This document shows positions 7,716 through 17,353 of a stretch of DNA of 64,000 nt, in pieces. Position numbers and translations under genes: made by a program. Source of the DNA: Candidatus Saccharibacteria bacterium UBA1050 (GTDB lineage Bacteria; Patescibacteriota; Saccharimonadia; Saccharimonadales; Saccharimonadaceae); the NCBI GenBank assembly GCA_002316545.1, contig DCDR01000001.1, positions 187,692 through 251,691 of the forward strand, given 5' to 3'. The notes under the pieces are model-generated. The model saw only the letters and a list, made by a program, of their open reading frames with translations, was not told the DNA's origin and made no database searches. Every line of letters starts with the position of its first letter. The first letter of the stretch is position 1.

Positions 7716-8923
7716 CGTACTAACACAAAGCTGTTCTTGCCTTTTTTCACGAGGGCAAGTTCTTGCAGCTGTACATCTTCAACGGTTTTTTCACCATTCA
7801 CAGACACGCCACCACCAGCCATTAAACGACGAGCCTCGCCCGCGCTTGTGCAAAGAGCTGAGCGCACCAGAGCTTCGCTCACACGCAATCCTTTTTCGAG
7901 TACAGGAATTTCTTCAGCTAGTGCATTTACGTCATCGTCCTGAAGTTCCGTAACCAACCCGCCGCCAAATAACACATACGTGACTCGTTCAACTGATTCG
8001 GCGCGAGCTTCGCCATGCACGAGAAGCGTTACTTCATGTGCGAGCCTTTTTTGCAATGATCGTAAGTGCGGCGCTTGCTCATGTGAAGCAATAATTGAAT
8101 CAACTGTCTCTTTATCGAGCAATGTGTAGATTTTTATCAAGTCTTTGGCTGTTTCATCGTCGGTATTTAGCCAAAATTGGTAGAACTTATACGGACTTGT
8201 TTGTTTAGGGTCAAGCCAAACTGCGCCACCTTCAGACTTGCCAAACTTTACACCAGTTTGTTTGTTTACGATCAGCGGAGCCGTGAACACGTGCGCCTCG
8301 CCAGATTCAAGTTTGCGAATAAGGCTAACACCAGCGATGCTATTGCCCCATTGGTCGGCACCAGCCAGCTGCAGCGATGCGCCTTTTGTACGGAACAAAT
8401 GCAAAAAGTCATATCCTTGGATTAAACTATAACTAAACTCAGCGTAGCTTATCCCGTCACCACCTTCACCAATTCGACTTTGCACAAACTCGCGGTCAAG
8501 CATCTGCGTCATTGACACGTGCTTGCCAACATCTCGCAAAAAATCTAGGTACCCAATACCTCTGAACCAGTCAAAGTTATCGACAATTTCAAAATCTTTA
8601 CCTGCAAAAATAGTTTTGTATTGCCCTGCAATAGCTTCTTTATTAGCAGCGATTTCATCCAGAGTTTTTAAGTTTCGCTCCTGTTTTTTGCCATCAGGGT
8701 CGCCAATCATGCCGGTCGCACCGCCTACAAGTAAAATTGCCGTATGACCGTGGTCGATAAAATGCCGCACAAGCATAGCAGCCGCCAGATTTCCGATGGT
8801 CATTGAATTAGCAGATGGATCAACTCCCCAGTAAAACGTACGTGGCTCGTTGATTGCAGCCACATCTTCAAATGTCGTTTGGTTTATAAACCCACGCCAG
8901 GCTAGTTCATCAGATAGATTCAT
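7712..8923 (-). CDS. tyrS: tyrosyl-tRNA synthetase
   Basis: Class I synthetase that charges tRNA-Tyr. The HIGH-type motif appears as SMTIGNLAA near residues 39-47. The KMSKS loop appears as KFGKS near residue 228, the common bacterial variant. A C-terminal S4 RNA-binding domain occupies about 340-403 (SEALVRSALCTSAGEARRL). Length 403 aa is standard. The ATG at 8923 follows TATACT (8932-8937) by 8 bases with no Shine-Dalgarno, so the transcript is probably leaderless. Confidence 0.95.
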   Translation of the reverse strand: MNLSDELAWRGFINQTTFEDVAAINEPRTFYWGVDPSANSMTIGNLAAAMLVRHFIDHGHTAILLVGGATGMIGDPDGKKQERNLKTLDEIAANKEAIAGQYKTIFAGKDFEIVDNFDWFRGIGYLDFLRDVGKHVSMTQMLDREFVQSRIGEGGDGISYAEFSYSLIQGYDFLHLFRTKGASLQLAGADQWGNSIAGVSLIRKLESGEAHVFTAPLIVNKQTGVKFGKSEGGAVWLDPKQTSPYKFYQFWLNTDDETAKDLIKIYTLLDKETVDSIIASHEQAPHLRSLQKRLAHEVTLLVHGEARAESVERVTYVLFGGGLVTELQDDDVNALAEEIPVLEKGLRVSEALVRSALCTSAGEARRLMAGGGVSVNGEKTVEDVQLQELALVKKGKNSFVLVR

Positions 8924-8931
8924 ATGCTTTT

Positions 8932-8937
8932 AGTATA
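8932..8937 (-). promoter_or_regulatory. tyrS -10 box, leaderless type
   Basis: TATACT read on the minus strand, 8 bases before the ATG at 8923. No clear -35 at 17 bases and no ribosome binding site. Confidence 0.55.
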
Positions 8938-8958
8938 GCGAAAAATAAGATGAGTTCC

Positions 8959-9017
8959 TATAATTTAGTGCTATAATAGGAGGTAATAAAGCTTATGGGA
9001 ATCTGTATTCGTGGTTA
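8959..9017 (+). promoter_or_regulatory. PBP leader: twin -10 boxes, strong Shine-Dalgarno and a 7-codon mini-ORF
   Basis: Two TATAAT boxes occur at 8959-8964 and 8972-8977. AGGAGG (8978-8983) is followed 10 bases later by ATG at 8994. This opens a 7-codon frame (MGICIRG) that stops at 9015-9017 and overlaps the GTG start of the penicillin-binding protein at 9011. The layout fits translational coupling or a leader peptide. If transcription starts from the second -10, AGGAGG is lost. Confidence 0.5.
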
Positions 9018-11626
9018 GAAAAACACCAAAACGTCGGATGAACGTGTATTCAAACCTGTCTCACCGCCGTAAGACAAAAAAAGACCACGCAGCTCGTAAA
9101 AAAGCGGAGTACCTGGCTAGTCTGCCGAAACATCCTGTAAAACGTGCGGTTCATCGCATGCACCCCAAGCGAGTAACTAAATTTTGGTTTAGCAAACAGG
9201 GTGCCTATATGCTACTTAAACTCGCTGGTGTTGGTGTACTTATCGGTGTACTCCTCGTCGGCGCGCTGTTTGCGTATTACCGAAAAGACGTAGATAAAAT
9301 CCGCGCCAGTGAAATTGCCAAGCGCGTGCAAACAACCGTCACAAAATACTACGACCGAAACGACGTACTACTGTGGGAGGATAAGGGTGATGGTGATTAT
9401 AAACTCGTCGTTAAGGGTGATGAAATTGCTGATGTTATGAAGCAAGCTACCATAGCAATCGAAGACAAAGACTTCTATAACCACAAGGGAGTGAGCATTA
9501 GTGGTCTTGTTCGTGCCGCAGTAAACAACACTCAAGGTGGCGGTGTTCAAGGTGGCTCTACTCTTACACAGCAGCTCGTAAAACAAGTGTTCTTCGCTGA
9601 TGAAGCTCAAAAACGAGGCTTGGATGGCATACCGCGAAAGATTAAGGAAGTGATTTTAGCTGTTGAAGTAGAGCGCATGTACAACAAAGAGCAGATCCTT
9701 GACCTGTATCTAAATGAATCGCCTTACGGGGGCCGACGTAACGGTGTTGAGTCTGCTGCCCAAACCTACTTCAATAAATCAGCCAAGAAACTTACTCTCG
9801 CCGAAGCATCCTTACTCGCAGCGATCCCCAACCAACCAGGCTTATACGACCCGTACAACACCTACGGTAATGAAGCTTTGATAGTTCGTCAGCACAAGGT
9901 TCTCGATAGCATGGCAAACCAGGGTTATATTACCGATGCCCAGGCACAAAAAGCAAAGAAAGTACCAATTCTTGACACTATTCAGCCCGTTGCCGATCAG
10001 TACAAAGGCATTAAGGCGCCTCATTTTGTTCAGATGGTGCGAAGTGAACTTGAACAAAAGCTTGGTAAAGCTACGGTGGGTCGTGGAGGTCTGGTAGTAA
10101 AAACAACGCTCGATTACAAAATTCAGAAAAAGCTTGAAAGCAGCATGAAAGAAATGTTTGCCTCAACACAGCCATTGTACGCAGGCTTTACAAATGGCGC
10201 CGGCACTCTTGAGGACGTAAAGACCGGGCAGATTATCGCAATGGTAGGTAGTCGGAGCTTCCGCTACCCAGGCTATGGTCAAGACAATGCCGCAACAGCA
10301 TTTATTCAGCCAGGTTCAAGTATTAAGCCGCTTGTGTATGCTGAGCTATTCCAGAAGAAGCCAGCTGGCCAACAAAACTTCGGTAGTGGGTCTATTCTCA
10401 CCGACTCACGCATTAGCTTCCCTGGATACACTCCGCAAAACGCCGACCGAGGCTTCCGCGGCGCTATTACGATTCGTCGAAGTTTAGCACTGTCTAGAAA
10501 CATTCCTGCCATTAAGGCTATGCAGGTATCAGGTGTGCAGCCGACGCTTAAGACGATTCGTTCTATGGGCGACAAATATTACTGTACTCAAGGTGTTGAA
10601 AAAGACGTTGGCTTATCATCAGCTATCGGTGGTTGTGGTACGCGTATGGTTGACCACACGAATGCTATTGCTTCGCTCGCTCGTATGGGTGCTTACATGC
10701 CTCATAGCTCAGTGCTTAAGGTAACAAACAGTAGTGGTGAGGTACTTGAGGAATACAAGAAAGAAAAGAAACAGATTGTAAGCCCTCAAGCGGCATATGT
10801 AGTCAACGATATCTTGGGCGACAACGTAGCGCGACTTGGGTTGTTCGGCAGGACCATTACCCCAAATCTTGACGCAGCAGGCGTGAAAACGGCTATCAAA
10901 ACTGGTACCTCAGACATCGAGGGCCAAGCACGCGATATCTGGACAGTTGGGTACACACCTTCGCTTGCTATGACCGTATGGCTTGGTAACCCTGACGTTC
11001 GCGCACTGTTAAACGGAAACTCCTCTATACCTGCGCAGATTCTAGACCCTGTGATGGCCTACGCGACACAACAGTATCAAAAAGCAGGGAAAGCAAAAGC
11101 TGGCGAATGGTTCAGTGCACCAGCTGGTATTCAGCGCATCGGCAACGAAGTATATCCATCTTGGTACAACAAATCGCAATCTCAGACCAACGCGAAGTTG
11201 AAGTTCGACCGAGTATCAAAGAAGAAGGCCACCAGCTGTACGCCTGACGCCGCAGTAGTTGAGATTGCAGTACTGAAGGTGATTGACCCAGTCACAAAGA
11301 AACCGGCATACATTGCGCCGGATGGATACGACGCGAATGTTGAGGATGATGTTCATAAGTGTGGCGATACGAAGCCGTCAGTAAATGGCATCTCTGTCGT
11401 AGGAGACCGGATTACCGTTCGTGTGACAAAAGGTACACACAGCCTCGCAAGCCTTGAGATTCGAGTAAACCGCAATACGGTAGCCACTATATCGGTATCC
11501 GGTAGCGGTACCTACTCAACTCGTTATGTATTCGATGAAGATGCCACTATCTCTGCAACTGTTCGAGATGACGCTTACTATAGTGACAGCGCAACTCAAA
11601 GCTACAACGTTCCGAGCGGACCATAA
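9011..11626 (+). CDS. class A penicillin-binding protein (transglycosylase/transpeptidase)
   Basis: Bifunctional peptidoglycan synthase. A strongly basic cytosolic N-terminus (about 1-60) precedes one membrane segment (66-90). The GT51 transglycosylase domain follows, with EDKDFYNHKG near 148-157 and GGSTLTQQLVKQ near 178-189. The transpeptidase has the SxxK motif SSIKP near 434-438, SRN near 496-498 and KTGTS near 629-633. An Ig-like C-terminal extension (about 785-871) may bind wall. The start is uncertain: GTG at 9011 is coupled to a mini-ORF, while the ATG at 9038 would remove nine residues. No Shine-Dalgarno lies close to either. It is transcribed divergently from tyrS. Confidence 0.93.
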   Translation: MVRKTPKRRMNVYSNLSHRRKTKKDHAARKKAEYLASLPKHPVKRAVHRMHPKRVTKFWFSKQGAYMLLKLAGVGVLIGVLLVGALFAYYRKDVDKIRASEIAKRVQTTVTKYYDRNDVLLWEDKGDGDYKLVVKGDEIADVMKQATIAIEDKDFYNHKGVSISGLVRAAVNNTQGGGVQGGSTLTQQLVKQVFFADEAQKRGLDGIPRKIKEVILAVEVERMYNKEQILDLYLNESPYGGRRNGVESAAQTYFNKSAKKLTLAEASLLAAIPNQPGLYDPYNTYGNEALIVRQHKVLDSMANQGYITDAQAQKAKKVPILDTIQPVADQYKGIKAPHFVQMVRSELEQKLGKATVGRGGLVVKTTLDYKIQKKLESSMKEMFASTQPLYAGFTNGAGTLEDVKTGQIIAMVGSRSFRYPGYGQDNAATAFIQPGSSIKPLVYAELFQKKPAGQQNFGSGSILTDSRISFPGYTPQNADRGFRGAITIRRSLALSRNIPAIKAMQVSGVQPTLKTIRSMGDKYYCTQGVEKDVGLSSAIGGCGTRMVDHTNAIASLARMGAYMPHSSVLKVTNSSGEVLEEYKKEKKQIVSPQAAYVVNDILGDNVARLGLFGRTITPNLDAAGVKTAIKTGTSDIEGQARDIWTVGYTPSLAMTVWLGNPDVRALLNGNSSIPAQILDPVMAYATQQYQKAGKAKAGEWFSAPAGIQRIGNEVYPSWYNKSQSQTNAKLKFDRVSKKKATSCTPDAAVVEIAVLKVIDPVTKKPAYIAPDGYDANVEDDVHKCGDTKPSVNGISVVGDRITVRVTKGTHSLASLEIRVNRNTVATISVSGSGTYSTRYVFDEDATISATVRDDAYYSDSATQSYNVPSGP

Positions 11627-11642
11627 TTACAAGATTTTTATT

Positions 11643-12470
11643 CTAGCGTTGCTTATCAACAAGCTGCAATAAGCTATCTTCAGGAGTTGACGATTTTGCT
11701 TGCTTTGATTGTTGCGTCTTACGGCTAGAAGGTTGTTTCCTGCCATTGCTTTTGTGGTGGGGCTTTTGCTGCTGTTTCGGTGAAACAACTTTTGCAAATA
11801 TCATACGACCAGCTGCTGTTTGTAAGTTACGTACACACTCGACCTGAACGGTCTGACCAATTAGCTTGGCGCCCTGATCTACCACTACCATCGTACCATC
11901 GCTCAAATAACCAACGCCTTGAGTGCTATCATTACCCTTCTGTAGCAATTCGAGGCTAAGTACTTCACCCGGCAAAAATGCCAGCCGCAATCCCTGAGCT
12001 AGTTCATTTATATTCAGTACCTTTATGTTATCGACTGCTGCGACTTTATTAAGATTAAAGTCGAGGGTACAGACGAAACCTTCGTATTTCTTCGCGAGTT
12101 CAAGTAAGCGACCATCGACTCCTGCCGAATCCGTCTCACCATCTGCCAACATTTCAACTTTTACGTGATCCAATGCTTGGAGCTGTTTAATATTATCAAG
12201 TCCACTTCGCGCCCTAGCCCGTCGATCGTTGTCAGACGCATCAGCTAGTAACTGCAGTTCAGCCACAACGCTACGGGGTATAACCAGTCGCTCACTGATA
12301 AAACCTGTAGCCGCAATTTGCACAATCCGACCATCCATAAGTACTGATGTGTCGATGAATAACGGTCGCGATTTGTGCGATCGCTTAGTTCGTCTGCTTG
12401 ATTCTGTCATAAGATAGCCCAGCTGAGCTATCACTAAAACTAGCAGTCCTAATGTTACATAATCTATCAT
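11643..12470 (-). CDS. membrane-anchored PIN-TRAM domain protein (YacL-like)
   Basis: A 275-residue putative RNase. One membrane helix (about 3-22) is followed by a PIN domain with acidic residues in place: FIDTSVLMDGRI (about 38-49), VVAEL (about 68-72) and CTLDFNLNKV (about 133-142). A TRAM RNA-binding domain follows (about 190-235), then a basic, Gln/Lys/Ser-rich tail. Bacillus YacL has the same order. The substrate is unknown. It follows radA by 17 bp and is co-transcribed. Confidence 0.85.
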   Translation of the reverse strand: MIDYVTLGLLVLVIAQLGYLMTESSRRTKRSHKSRPLFIDTSVLMDGRIVQIAATGFISERLVIPRSVVAELQLLADASDNDRRARARSGLDNIKQLQALDHVKVEMLADGETDSAGVDGRLLELAKKYEGFVCTLDFNLNKVAAVDNIKVLNINELAQGLRLAFLPGEVLSLELLQKGNDSTQGVGYLSDGTMVVVDQGAKLIGQTVQVECVRNLQTAAGRMIFAKVVSPKQQQKPHHKSNGRKQPSSRKTQQSKQAKSSTPEDSLLQLVDKQR

Positions 12471-12487
12471 CGTTTACTATTTTCCTT

Positions 12488-13837
12488 TCATTTCAAATAA
12501 TCTATCAAGGCCTGCCTAAGATCTTTTACCGGTGTCGTGACGCCTTGCTTTGACGCAGTCGCTGGACCGATAATGTGTTTAAAGCCTAATTTCTTCGCTT
12601 CCTCGACCCGCCTCGCAGGTGTAGAGACAGACCGTACTTCGCCGCCAAGCCCAATCTCACCAAATACGACAGTGTCGTCCTCGAGTTTACGTTCGGCAGC
12701 AGCACTAGCGATAGCCATGCAAACCGCTAGGTCAGCTGCAGGATCTGCCAATCGCAGACCGCCAACAACATTCACGTATATATCTTTATCCGATAACTGC
12801 AGCTTGGTACGTCGCTCAAGTACGGCAACAATCAGGTTAAGTCGGTTAAGGTCGAAACCACTAGCAGTACGCTTTGGGTACCCAAAGTTGGTAGGATTTA
12901 CCAGCGCTTGGATTTCTACTAGAAGCGGCCGTGTTCCTTCCATTGTCGCCAGCACCACCGAGCCATCAGCATTTTGTCGCTCAGCCAACAGCGCAGCCGA
13001 TGGATTTGCTACCAGCTGCAACCCACCATCGTTCATTTCAAACAACGCAGCCTCATTTGTAGACCCGTAGCGATTTTTGCTCGCACGTACTATCTTGAAG
13101 CCACCGTAGCGATCGCCCTCGAACTGAAGCACAACGTCAACCAAATGTTCGAGTATTTTCGGCCCCGCAATGCTTCCTTCCTTCGTAACATGTCCCACGA
13201 GTATTACCGCGGCGCCTGATGCCTTTGCGGCCCGTATAATAGCGTTTGAGGCATTGGTAATTTGACTTACCGTACCCGGGGCGCTTGTAATATCCTCTAG
13301 ACTTAAGGTTTGGATAGAATCAATAATGACGAGTTTATAGTTACCGCTACGAATGGTCGCCGCTATGTCATCTGCGCTGGTGCTACTGACAAAATGAAGT
13401 TCACTCGATGTGTGAGCCCCTAGTCTCGTAGCGCGAAGTTTCACTTGGTGGGCGCTCTCTTCACCACTTACGTACAGTACGGATTGATCGCGCGCCACAG
13501 CATCTGCAACTTGTAGTAGTAATGTGCTCTTACCGATTCCTGGCTGCCCCGCAAGTAACATTACACCCGCCGGTAATATCCCACCGCCTAATACTGCATC
13601 TAGATCCGAGAAAGACGTCGACATGCGTTTTGATAGTTCTTCGCCTTCGATAGAGTTGATTGTTTGCGCTTTTAGCAGCGAGCCCTTGGTGGTACTTTTG
13701 GCCAGCGCCGAGCTACCCCCTGCAATGACTTCTTCGACCAATGTATTCCATTCTCCGCAGTTTTCGCACTTTCCTGTCCATTTTGGGTATCGAGCACCGC
13801 AATTGCCACATACAAATTGAGTCTTAGTTTTTGCCAT
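12488..13837 (-). CDS. radA: DNA repair protein RadA (Sms)
   Basis: A RecA-like ATPase that drives branch migration in recombination. The N-terminal zinc finger has CGNCG...CENCGEW (about 10-31). Walker A GQPGIGKST lies near 94-102, the RadA-specific KNRYGS motif near 255-260, and a Lon-protease-like C-terminal domain spans about 290-449. Length 449 aa is typical. The ATG at 13837 lies 6 bases after TATAAT (13844-13849) with no Shine-Dalgarno. Together with recG, uvrB and the PilB ATPase it supports an active DNA uptake/recombination capacity. Confidence 0.95.
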   Translation of the reverse strand: MAKTKTQFVCGNCGARYPKWTGKCENCGEWNTLVEEVIAGGSSALAKSTTKGSLLKAQTINSIEGEELSKRMSTSFSDLDAVLGGGILPAGVMLLAGQPGIGKSTLLLQVADAVARDQSVLYVSGEESAHQVKLRATRLGAHTSSELHFVSSTSADDIAATIRSGNYKLVIIDSIQTLSLEDITSAPGTVSQITNASNAIIRAAKASGAAVILVGHVTKEGSIAGPKILEHLVDVVLQFEGDRYGGFKIVRASKNRYGSTNEAALFEMNDGGLQLVANPSAALLAERQNADGSVVLATMEGTRPLLVEIQALVNPTNFGYPKRTASGFDLNRLNLIVAVLERRTKLQLSDKDIYVNVVGGLRLADPAADLAVCMAIASAAAERKLEDDTVVFGEIGLGGEVRSVSTPARRVEEAKKLGFKHIIGPATASKQGVTTPVKDLRQALIDYLK

Positions 13838-13843
13838 ATAGAT

Positions 13844-13849
13844 ATTATA
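13844..13849 (-). promoter_or_regulatory. radA -10 box, leaderless type
   Basis: TATAAT on the minus strand, 6 bases before the radA ATG. It lies in the last codons of the upstream HExxH gene, so radA could have its own promoter inside the clpC operon. Confidence 0.6.
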
Positions 13850-14840
13850 TCTTAGGAGCTTCGTCGAGCGTGCTATCTATGCTGCGATTGAGTGAATCAG
13901 ATTCACTAGCAACGGCTTGCAACTTTACTCGAAGGCTTTCATACTTATCTACTTTTGCATTAATTTGTTGACGCAGAGACTCAAGCTGGTTACTGCGAGC
14001 AATTAGCGCGTTTCTTTCGGCATTGAATTGAGCCTCAGATGAAAACCCGTTTGATTGTTCTGCCCTAGCGTTAAAGGCTACAATATCGGCATTGAGCGCT
14101 TCGATACTTCTATTATAGTTTGTCGACCCTGCGTTAATACTATCAATCAGTTTATTTAACTCTGCTGCTAATATATCGGCTTGCGCTGCCAGCTTTCTGA
14201 AAACTCCGTCTACACGTGTATTCATCTTCACGATTGCTCCACGGTCGGTAAAGTATTTACTGTAATATTGCTCAAGCTCGTTGCCAAGGTCAGCAAATTC
14301 CGTACCTAATATCGAATGAAGCTCATTTTCTCGCTCACCTGGTTCAGCCTTGGCATAATAAGCCATCCGCTGTTTTAGTTCTTTTGTTGCATTCTTTTCG
14401 TATGCTTTTTCAAGTAAAGGGCTGAGTTGATCTTTCTCAGACTGACTTAGTCTTTCATATACAGCATGAAGCATTTCGTGAGCGGCGGTTACTTCTTCGA
14501 TTCCATCGAGTCGAGCATCGTTCACCTCGAAAATGTAGACTTGCTGATTCACGTAGCAGCCCAGTATTGGGCTATCGGCTTCTTTGCGTTCACAATGATG
14601 ATTAAAGCTCTTGTTTGTGGCTAATACCGGTTGGCTAGCATAAAAATAAAACTTTCCTTGGTCGGTGAGCGTAGTATCTTCTGATAGGCTAGCGATTGCC
14701 GCAGAAGGCTCAAACTGTGTGAAGCGTACAAGGTCAATAATATACTGTCGATTAAACCAAACGCCCGCTAGCAATCCAAAAAATACAACTGTCGCTAGCC
14801 AGCCCGAGAATAGTTGAGCAATTTTACTCTTTGATGACAT
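13845..14840 (-). CDS. membrane-anchored HExxH protein, putative metallopeptidase with coiled coil
   Basis: I do not recognise a named family. The 331-residue product has one N-terminal membrane helix (about 12-29) and a short region with two cysteines (CERKEADSPILGC). AAHEMLHAVYERL follows at about 119-131, a HExxH zinc-binding motif in a helix. LHSILGTEFADLG near 173-185 offers a Glu third ligand as in gluzincins. The last 130 residues are long heptad-like helices. It overlaps the end of clpC by 17 bp and is co-transcribed with it, which hints at envelope protein quality control. Activity is inference from the motif. Confidence 0.65.
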   Translation of the reverse strand: MSSKSKIAQLFSGWLATVVFFGLLAGVWFNRQYIIDLVRFTQFEPSAAIASLSEDTTLTDQGKFYFYASQPVLATNKSFNHHCERKEADSPILGCYVNQQVYIFEVNDARLDGIEEVTAAHEMLHAVYERLSQSEKDQLSPLLEKAYEKNATKELKQRMAYYAKAEPGERENELHSILGTEFADLGNELEQYYSKYFTDRGAIVKMNTRVDGVFRKLAAQADILAAELNKLIDSINAGSTNYNRSIEALNADIVAFNARAEQSNGFSSEAQFNAERNALIARSNQLESLRQQINAKVDKYESLRVKLQAVASESDSLNRSIDSTLDEAPKI

Positions 14841-17292
14841 TAAGTTTTACAGTACCCTGCTCTAAGCTTGCACTGAGGACGGTGCCTTTGTCAAACATTC
14901 CTGCCAAAATTCCGTCGGCTATTGGGTGCTCCAGTTCGTCTTGAAGCGCTCTTCGAAGAGGTCGAGCTCCATATTTCTCATCATGACCTATGGCTATGAT
15001 ATGTTTCTTCAAGCTAGGGGTAATTACAAGATGAATGCCCTTGTGAATGAGCCGGTCTTGCAGCTCTTTTAGCAAGTTGTCAAATATTTTGCTTACTTCA
15101 CGTTTTGTTAAGGCCTTGAATGTAACGATGGCATCAAATCGATTGATAAGTTCCGGACGCATAATTTTCTCGAGGGCTTGATTCGCTATTTGAGAATTAG
15201 ATTCATGCACCGACGCCAATTCGTCACGGTCTTTGGCCGTCTGAGCATAAAAGCCAAGGCTCGACTCTTTCATCATTGCTTCTGCCCCAACGTTGCTCGT
15301 AAGGATTATGATGGTGTTCGTAAAATCAACATGCCTTCCCTTGCTGTCCGTAACCGTGCCATCTTCAAGTAATTGCAGCAGAACTTGAAACACATCCGGG
15401 TGCGCTTTTTCAATTTCATCAAACAGCACGACGCTGTATGGTTGGCGGCGTACTTTATCGGTAAGTTGGTTTGCATCATCATAGCCTACGTAGCCTGCCG
15501 GTGCGCCGACGAGTCTGGCAGTGTTGTGTCGTTCGCCGAACTCACTCATATCAATCTTTATCAGAGCATCATCACTTCCAAACACTTCTCGGGCTAACAC
15601 CCGAGCAAGTTCAGTCTTACCAACACCGGTTGGCCCCATGAATACGAATGATCCGATTGGTCGTTTACTACTCGCTACGCCGCTCCTACTTCTTCGTACC
15701 GCTCGAGCTACCTTCTCTACCGCTTCTGTCTGTCCAATAACATATTTACCTAGGTGTTTTTCCAGCTGCCGCAATAAGTGTGCTTCTGATTTACGTACCC
15801 TTGTAACCGGAATATTCGTCATGGTCGATATAGCCCTAGCGATATGATCATGAGTTAGCGTAATTGGCGTTTTCTTTTCGTATGCCTGTTTGAGCGACTC
15901 AAGCTTTTCACTAATTTGACTACTTCTGGTTTTATATAATGCAGCCCGTTCGTAATCCTCGGCAGCGACCGCTTCGTCCATCTTTTCGTTCAAATTCTTT
16001 AATTGGCGTGTGTACTCACGCAGCTTGCTTGGCTTTTGATTTGACTTTACGCGAGTCAAAGCTGCTGCCTCGTCGATTACATCAATTGCCTTGTCAGGCA
16101 TATATCGTTCGGTAACGTACCTATCTGCCATATACACAGCGTCTTCAAGTACTTCATCGCTCATTTTCACGCCATGATGCGCTTCATAGTAGGTCCGCAA
16201 GCCCTTAGCTATAGCAATCGTATCTTTAATTGATGGCTCTGGAACAACTATTGTTTGGAAGCGTCGTTCAAGAGCACTGTCTTTTTCAATATATTTACGA
16301 TATTCATCGAGCGTAGTCGCACCTATAAGCCGAAGTTCACCACGCGCTAGCGCTGGCTTTAGGATGTTTGCCGCATCTAAAGCACCTTCCGCTGCTCCTG
16401 CGCCTACTAAAAGGTGGAGTTCATCGATAAATACAATCGTATTGTTACTTTGCTTTAATTCACCAACTACCTTTTTCAGCCGCTCCTCAAACTCGCCACG
16501 ATATTTTGTACCTGCAATCATTGAGGTTAAATCTAGCTGGATTACTCGTTTGTCGAGTAGATGATCGGGCACGTCTTCGCGAGCGATGCGCTGGGCAAGC
16601 CCTTCTACGATTGCTGTTTTACCCACGCCAGGCTCACCTATAAGCACAGGGTTATTCTTTGTACGTCGTGTCAGTATGGTTATGAGTCGTTCTTGCTGCG
16701 CGTCGCGACCAATCACTGGGTCAAGCTTGCCACTTCTCGCTCGAGCTGTTAAATCTGTGCCGTAGGTCTCTAGGGCGCCGCCCCGCTTTTTACGTTTTTC
16801 AGTCGTAGCAACGTCTTGCTCTTCATGAAATGCATTGTGCTGTCTGTCAAAGAACTCCTCAAGATCAGCACGAAGCGCATCAATATCAACATTCATGTCT
16901 TTTAACAGTGTCGTGGCACGGGCATTTTTTTGACTTAATATGCTGTATAAAATATGCTCTGTGCCCAAATGATCCTGATGAAATTCCTGAGCAATCTCCC
17001 AGCCCATTTTTAGTGTGAGTTTTGCCGTTTCGCTCAAACCCACCATACCAGTACTTACGGTAAAGTTTCGTGGTGTTAACTGAAGCGCAAGCTCGGCACG
17101 CTCTAAGGTGACATTAGCATCAGCCAGCACTTTTGCTCCGACTGACGAGCCTTGAGCAAGCAAACCAAGCAACATATGCTCCGTGCCAATATAGGCACTA
17201 CCGTACCCTCGAGCTATCGAATTAGCGTGCTGCAGACTCGTCCGAGCATTGTCGGTAAGTCGAGCTACAAATTCCGCGAAATCATCTGCCAT
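14824..17292 (-). CDS. clpC: ATP-dependent Clp protease ATP-binding subunit ClpC
   Basis: AAA+ unfoldase that feeds ClpP. The Clp-N double repeat covers about residues 1-145. NBD1 Walker A GEPGVGKT is near 217-224. A UVR/middle domain lies near 405-460 (NEKMDEAVAAEDYERAA). NBD2 Walker A GPTGVGKT is near 551-558, with the D2-small domain at the end. At 822 aa it has ClpC size and architecture, not ClpB. A perfect CIRCE operator covers the -35 region, so HrcA heat-shock control is expected. GGAGGA lies 13 bases before the ATG, a rather long spacing. Confidence 0.95.
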   Translation of the reverse strand: MADDFAEFVARLTDNARTSLQHANSIARGYGSAYIGTEHMLLGLLAQGSSVGAKVLADANVTLERAELALQLTPRNFTVSTGMVGLSETAKLTLKMGWEIAQEFHQDHLGTEHILYSILSQKNARATTLLKDMNVDIDALRADLEEFFDRQHNAFHEEQDVATTEKRKKRGGALETYGTDLTARARSGKLDPVIGRDAQQERLITILTRRTKNNPVLIGEPGVGKTAIVEGLAQRIAREDVPDHLLDKRVIQLDLTSMIAGTKYRGEFEERLKKVVGELKQSNNTIVFIDELHLLVGAGAAEGALDAANILKPALARGELRLIGATTLDEYRKYIEKDSALERRFQTIVVPEPSIKDTIAIAKGLRTYYEAHHGVKMSDEVLEDAVYMADRYVTERYMPDKAIDVIDEAAALTRVKSNQKPSKLREYTRQLKNLNEKMDEAVAAEDYERAALYKTRSSQISEKLESLKQAYEKKTPITLTHDHIARAISTMTNIPVTRVRKSEAHLLRQLEKHLGKYVIGQTEAVEKVARAVRRSRSGVASSKRPIGSFVFMGPTGVGKTELARVLAREVFGSDDALIKIDMSEFGERHNTARLVGAPAGYVGYDDANQLTDKVRRQPYSVVLFDEIEKAHPDVFQVLLQLLEDGTVTDSKGRHVDFTNTIIILTSNVGAEAMMKESSLGFYAQTAKDRDELASVHESNSQIANQALEKIMRPELINRFDAIVTFKALTKREVSKIFDNLLKELQDRLIHKGIHLVITPSLKKHIIAIGHDEKYGARPLRRALQDELEHPIADGILAGMFDKGTVLSASLEQGTVKLNVIKE

Positions 17293-17353
17293 ATGTGTAT
17301 TATTATCCTCCGTTACAATAGACGCAAGTTTGGTTGTGTCTATTCATATATCT

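Noticed and set aside
12537..13070. 177-codon plus-strand frame inside radA
   Set aside because: It lies fully antisense to conserved RadA motifs and its product is Ser/Arg/Thr-rich with no recognisable domain.
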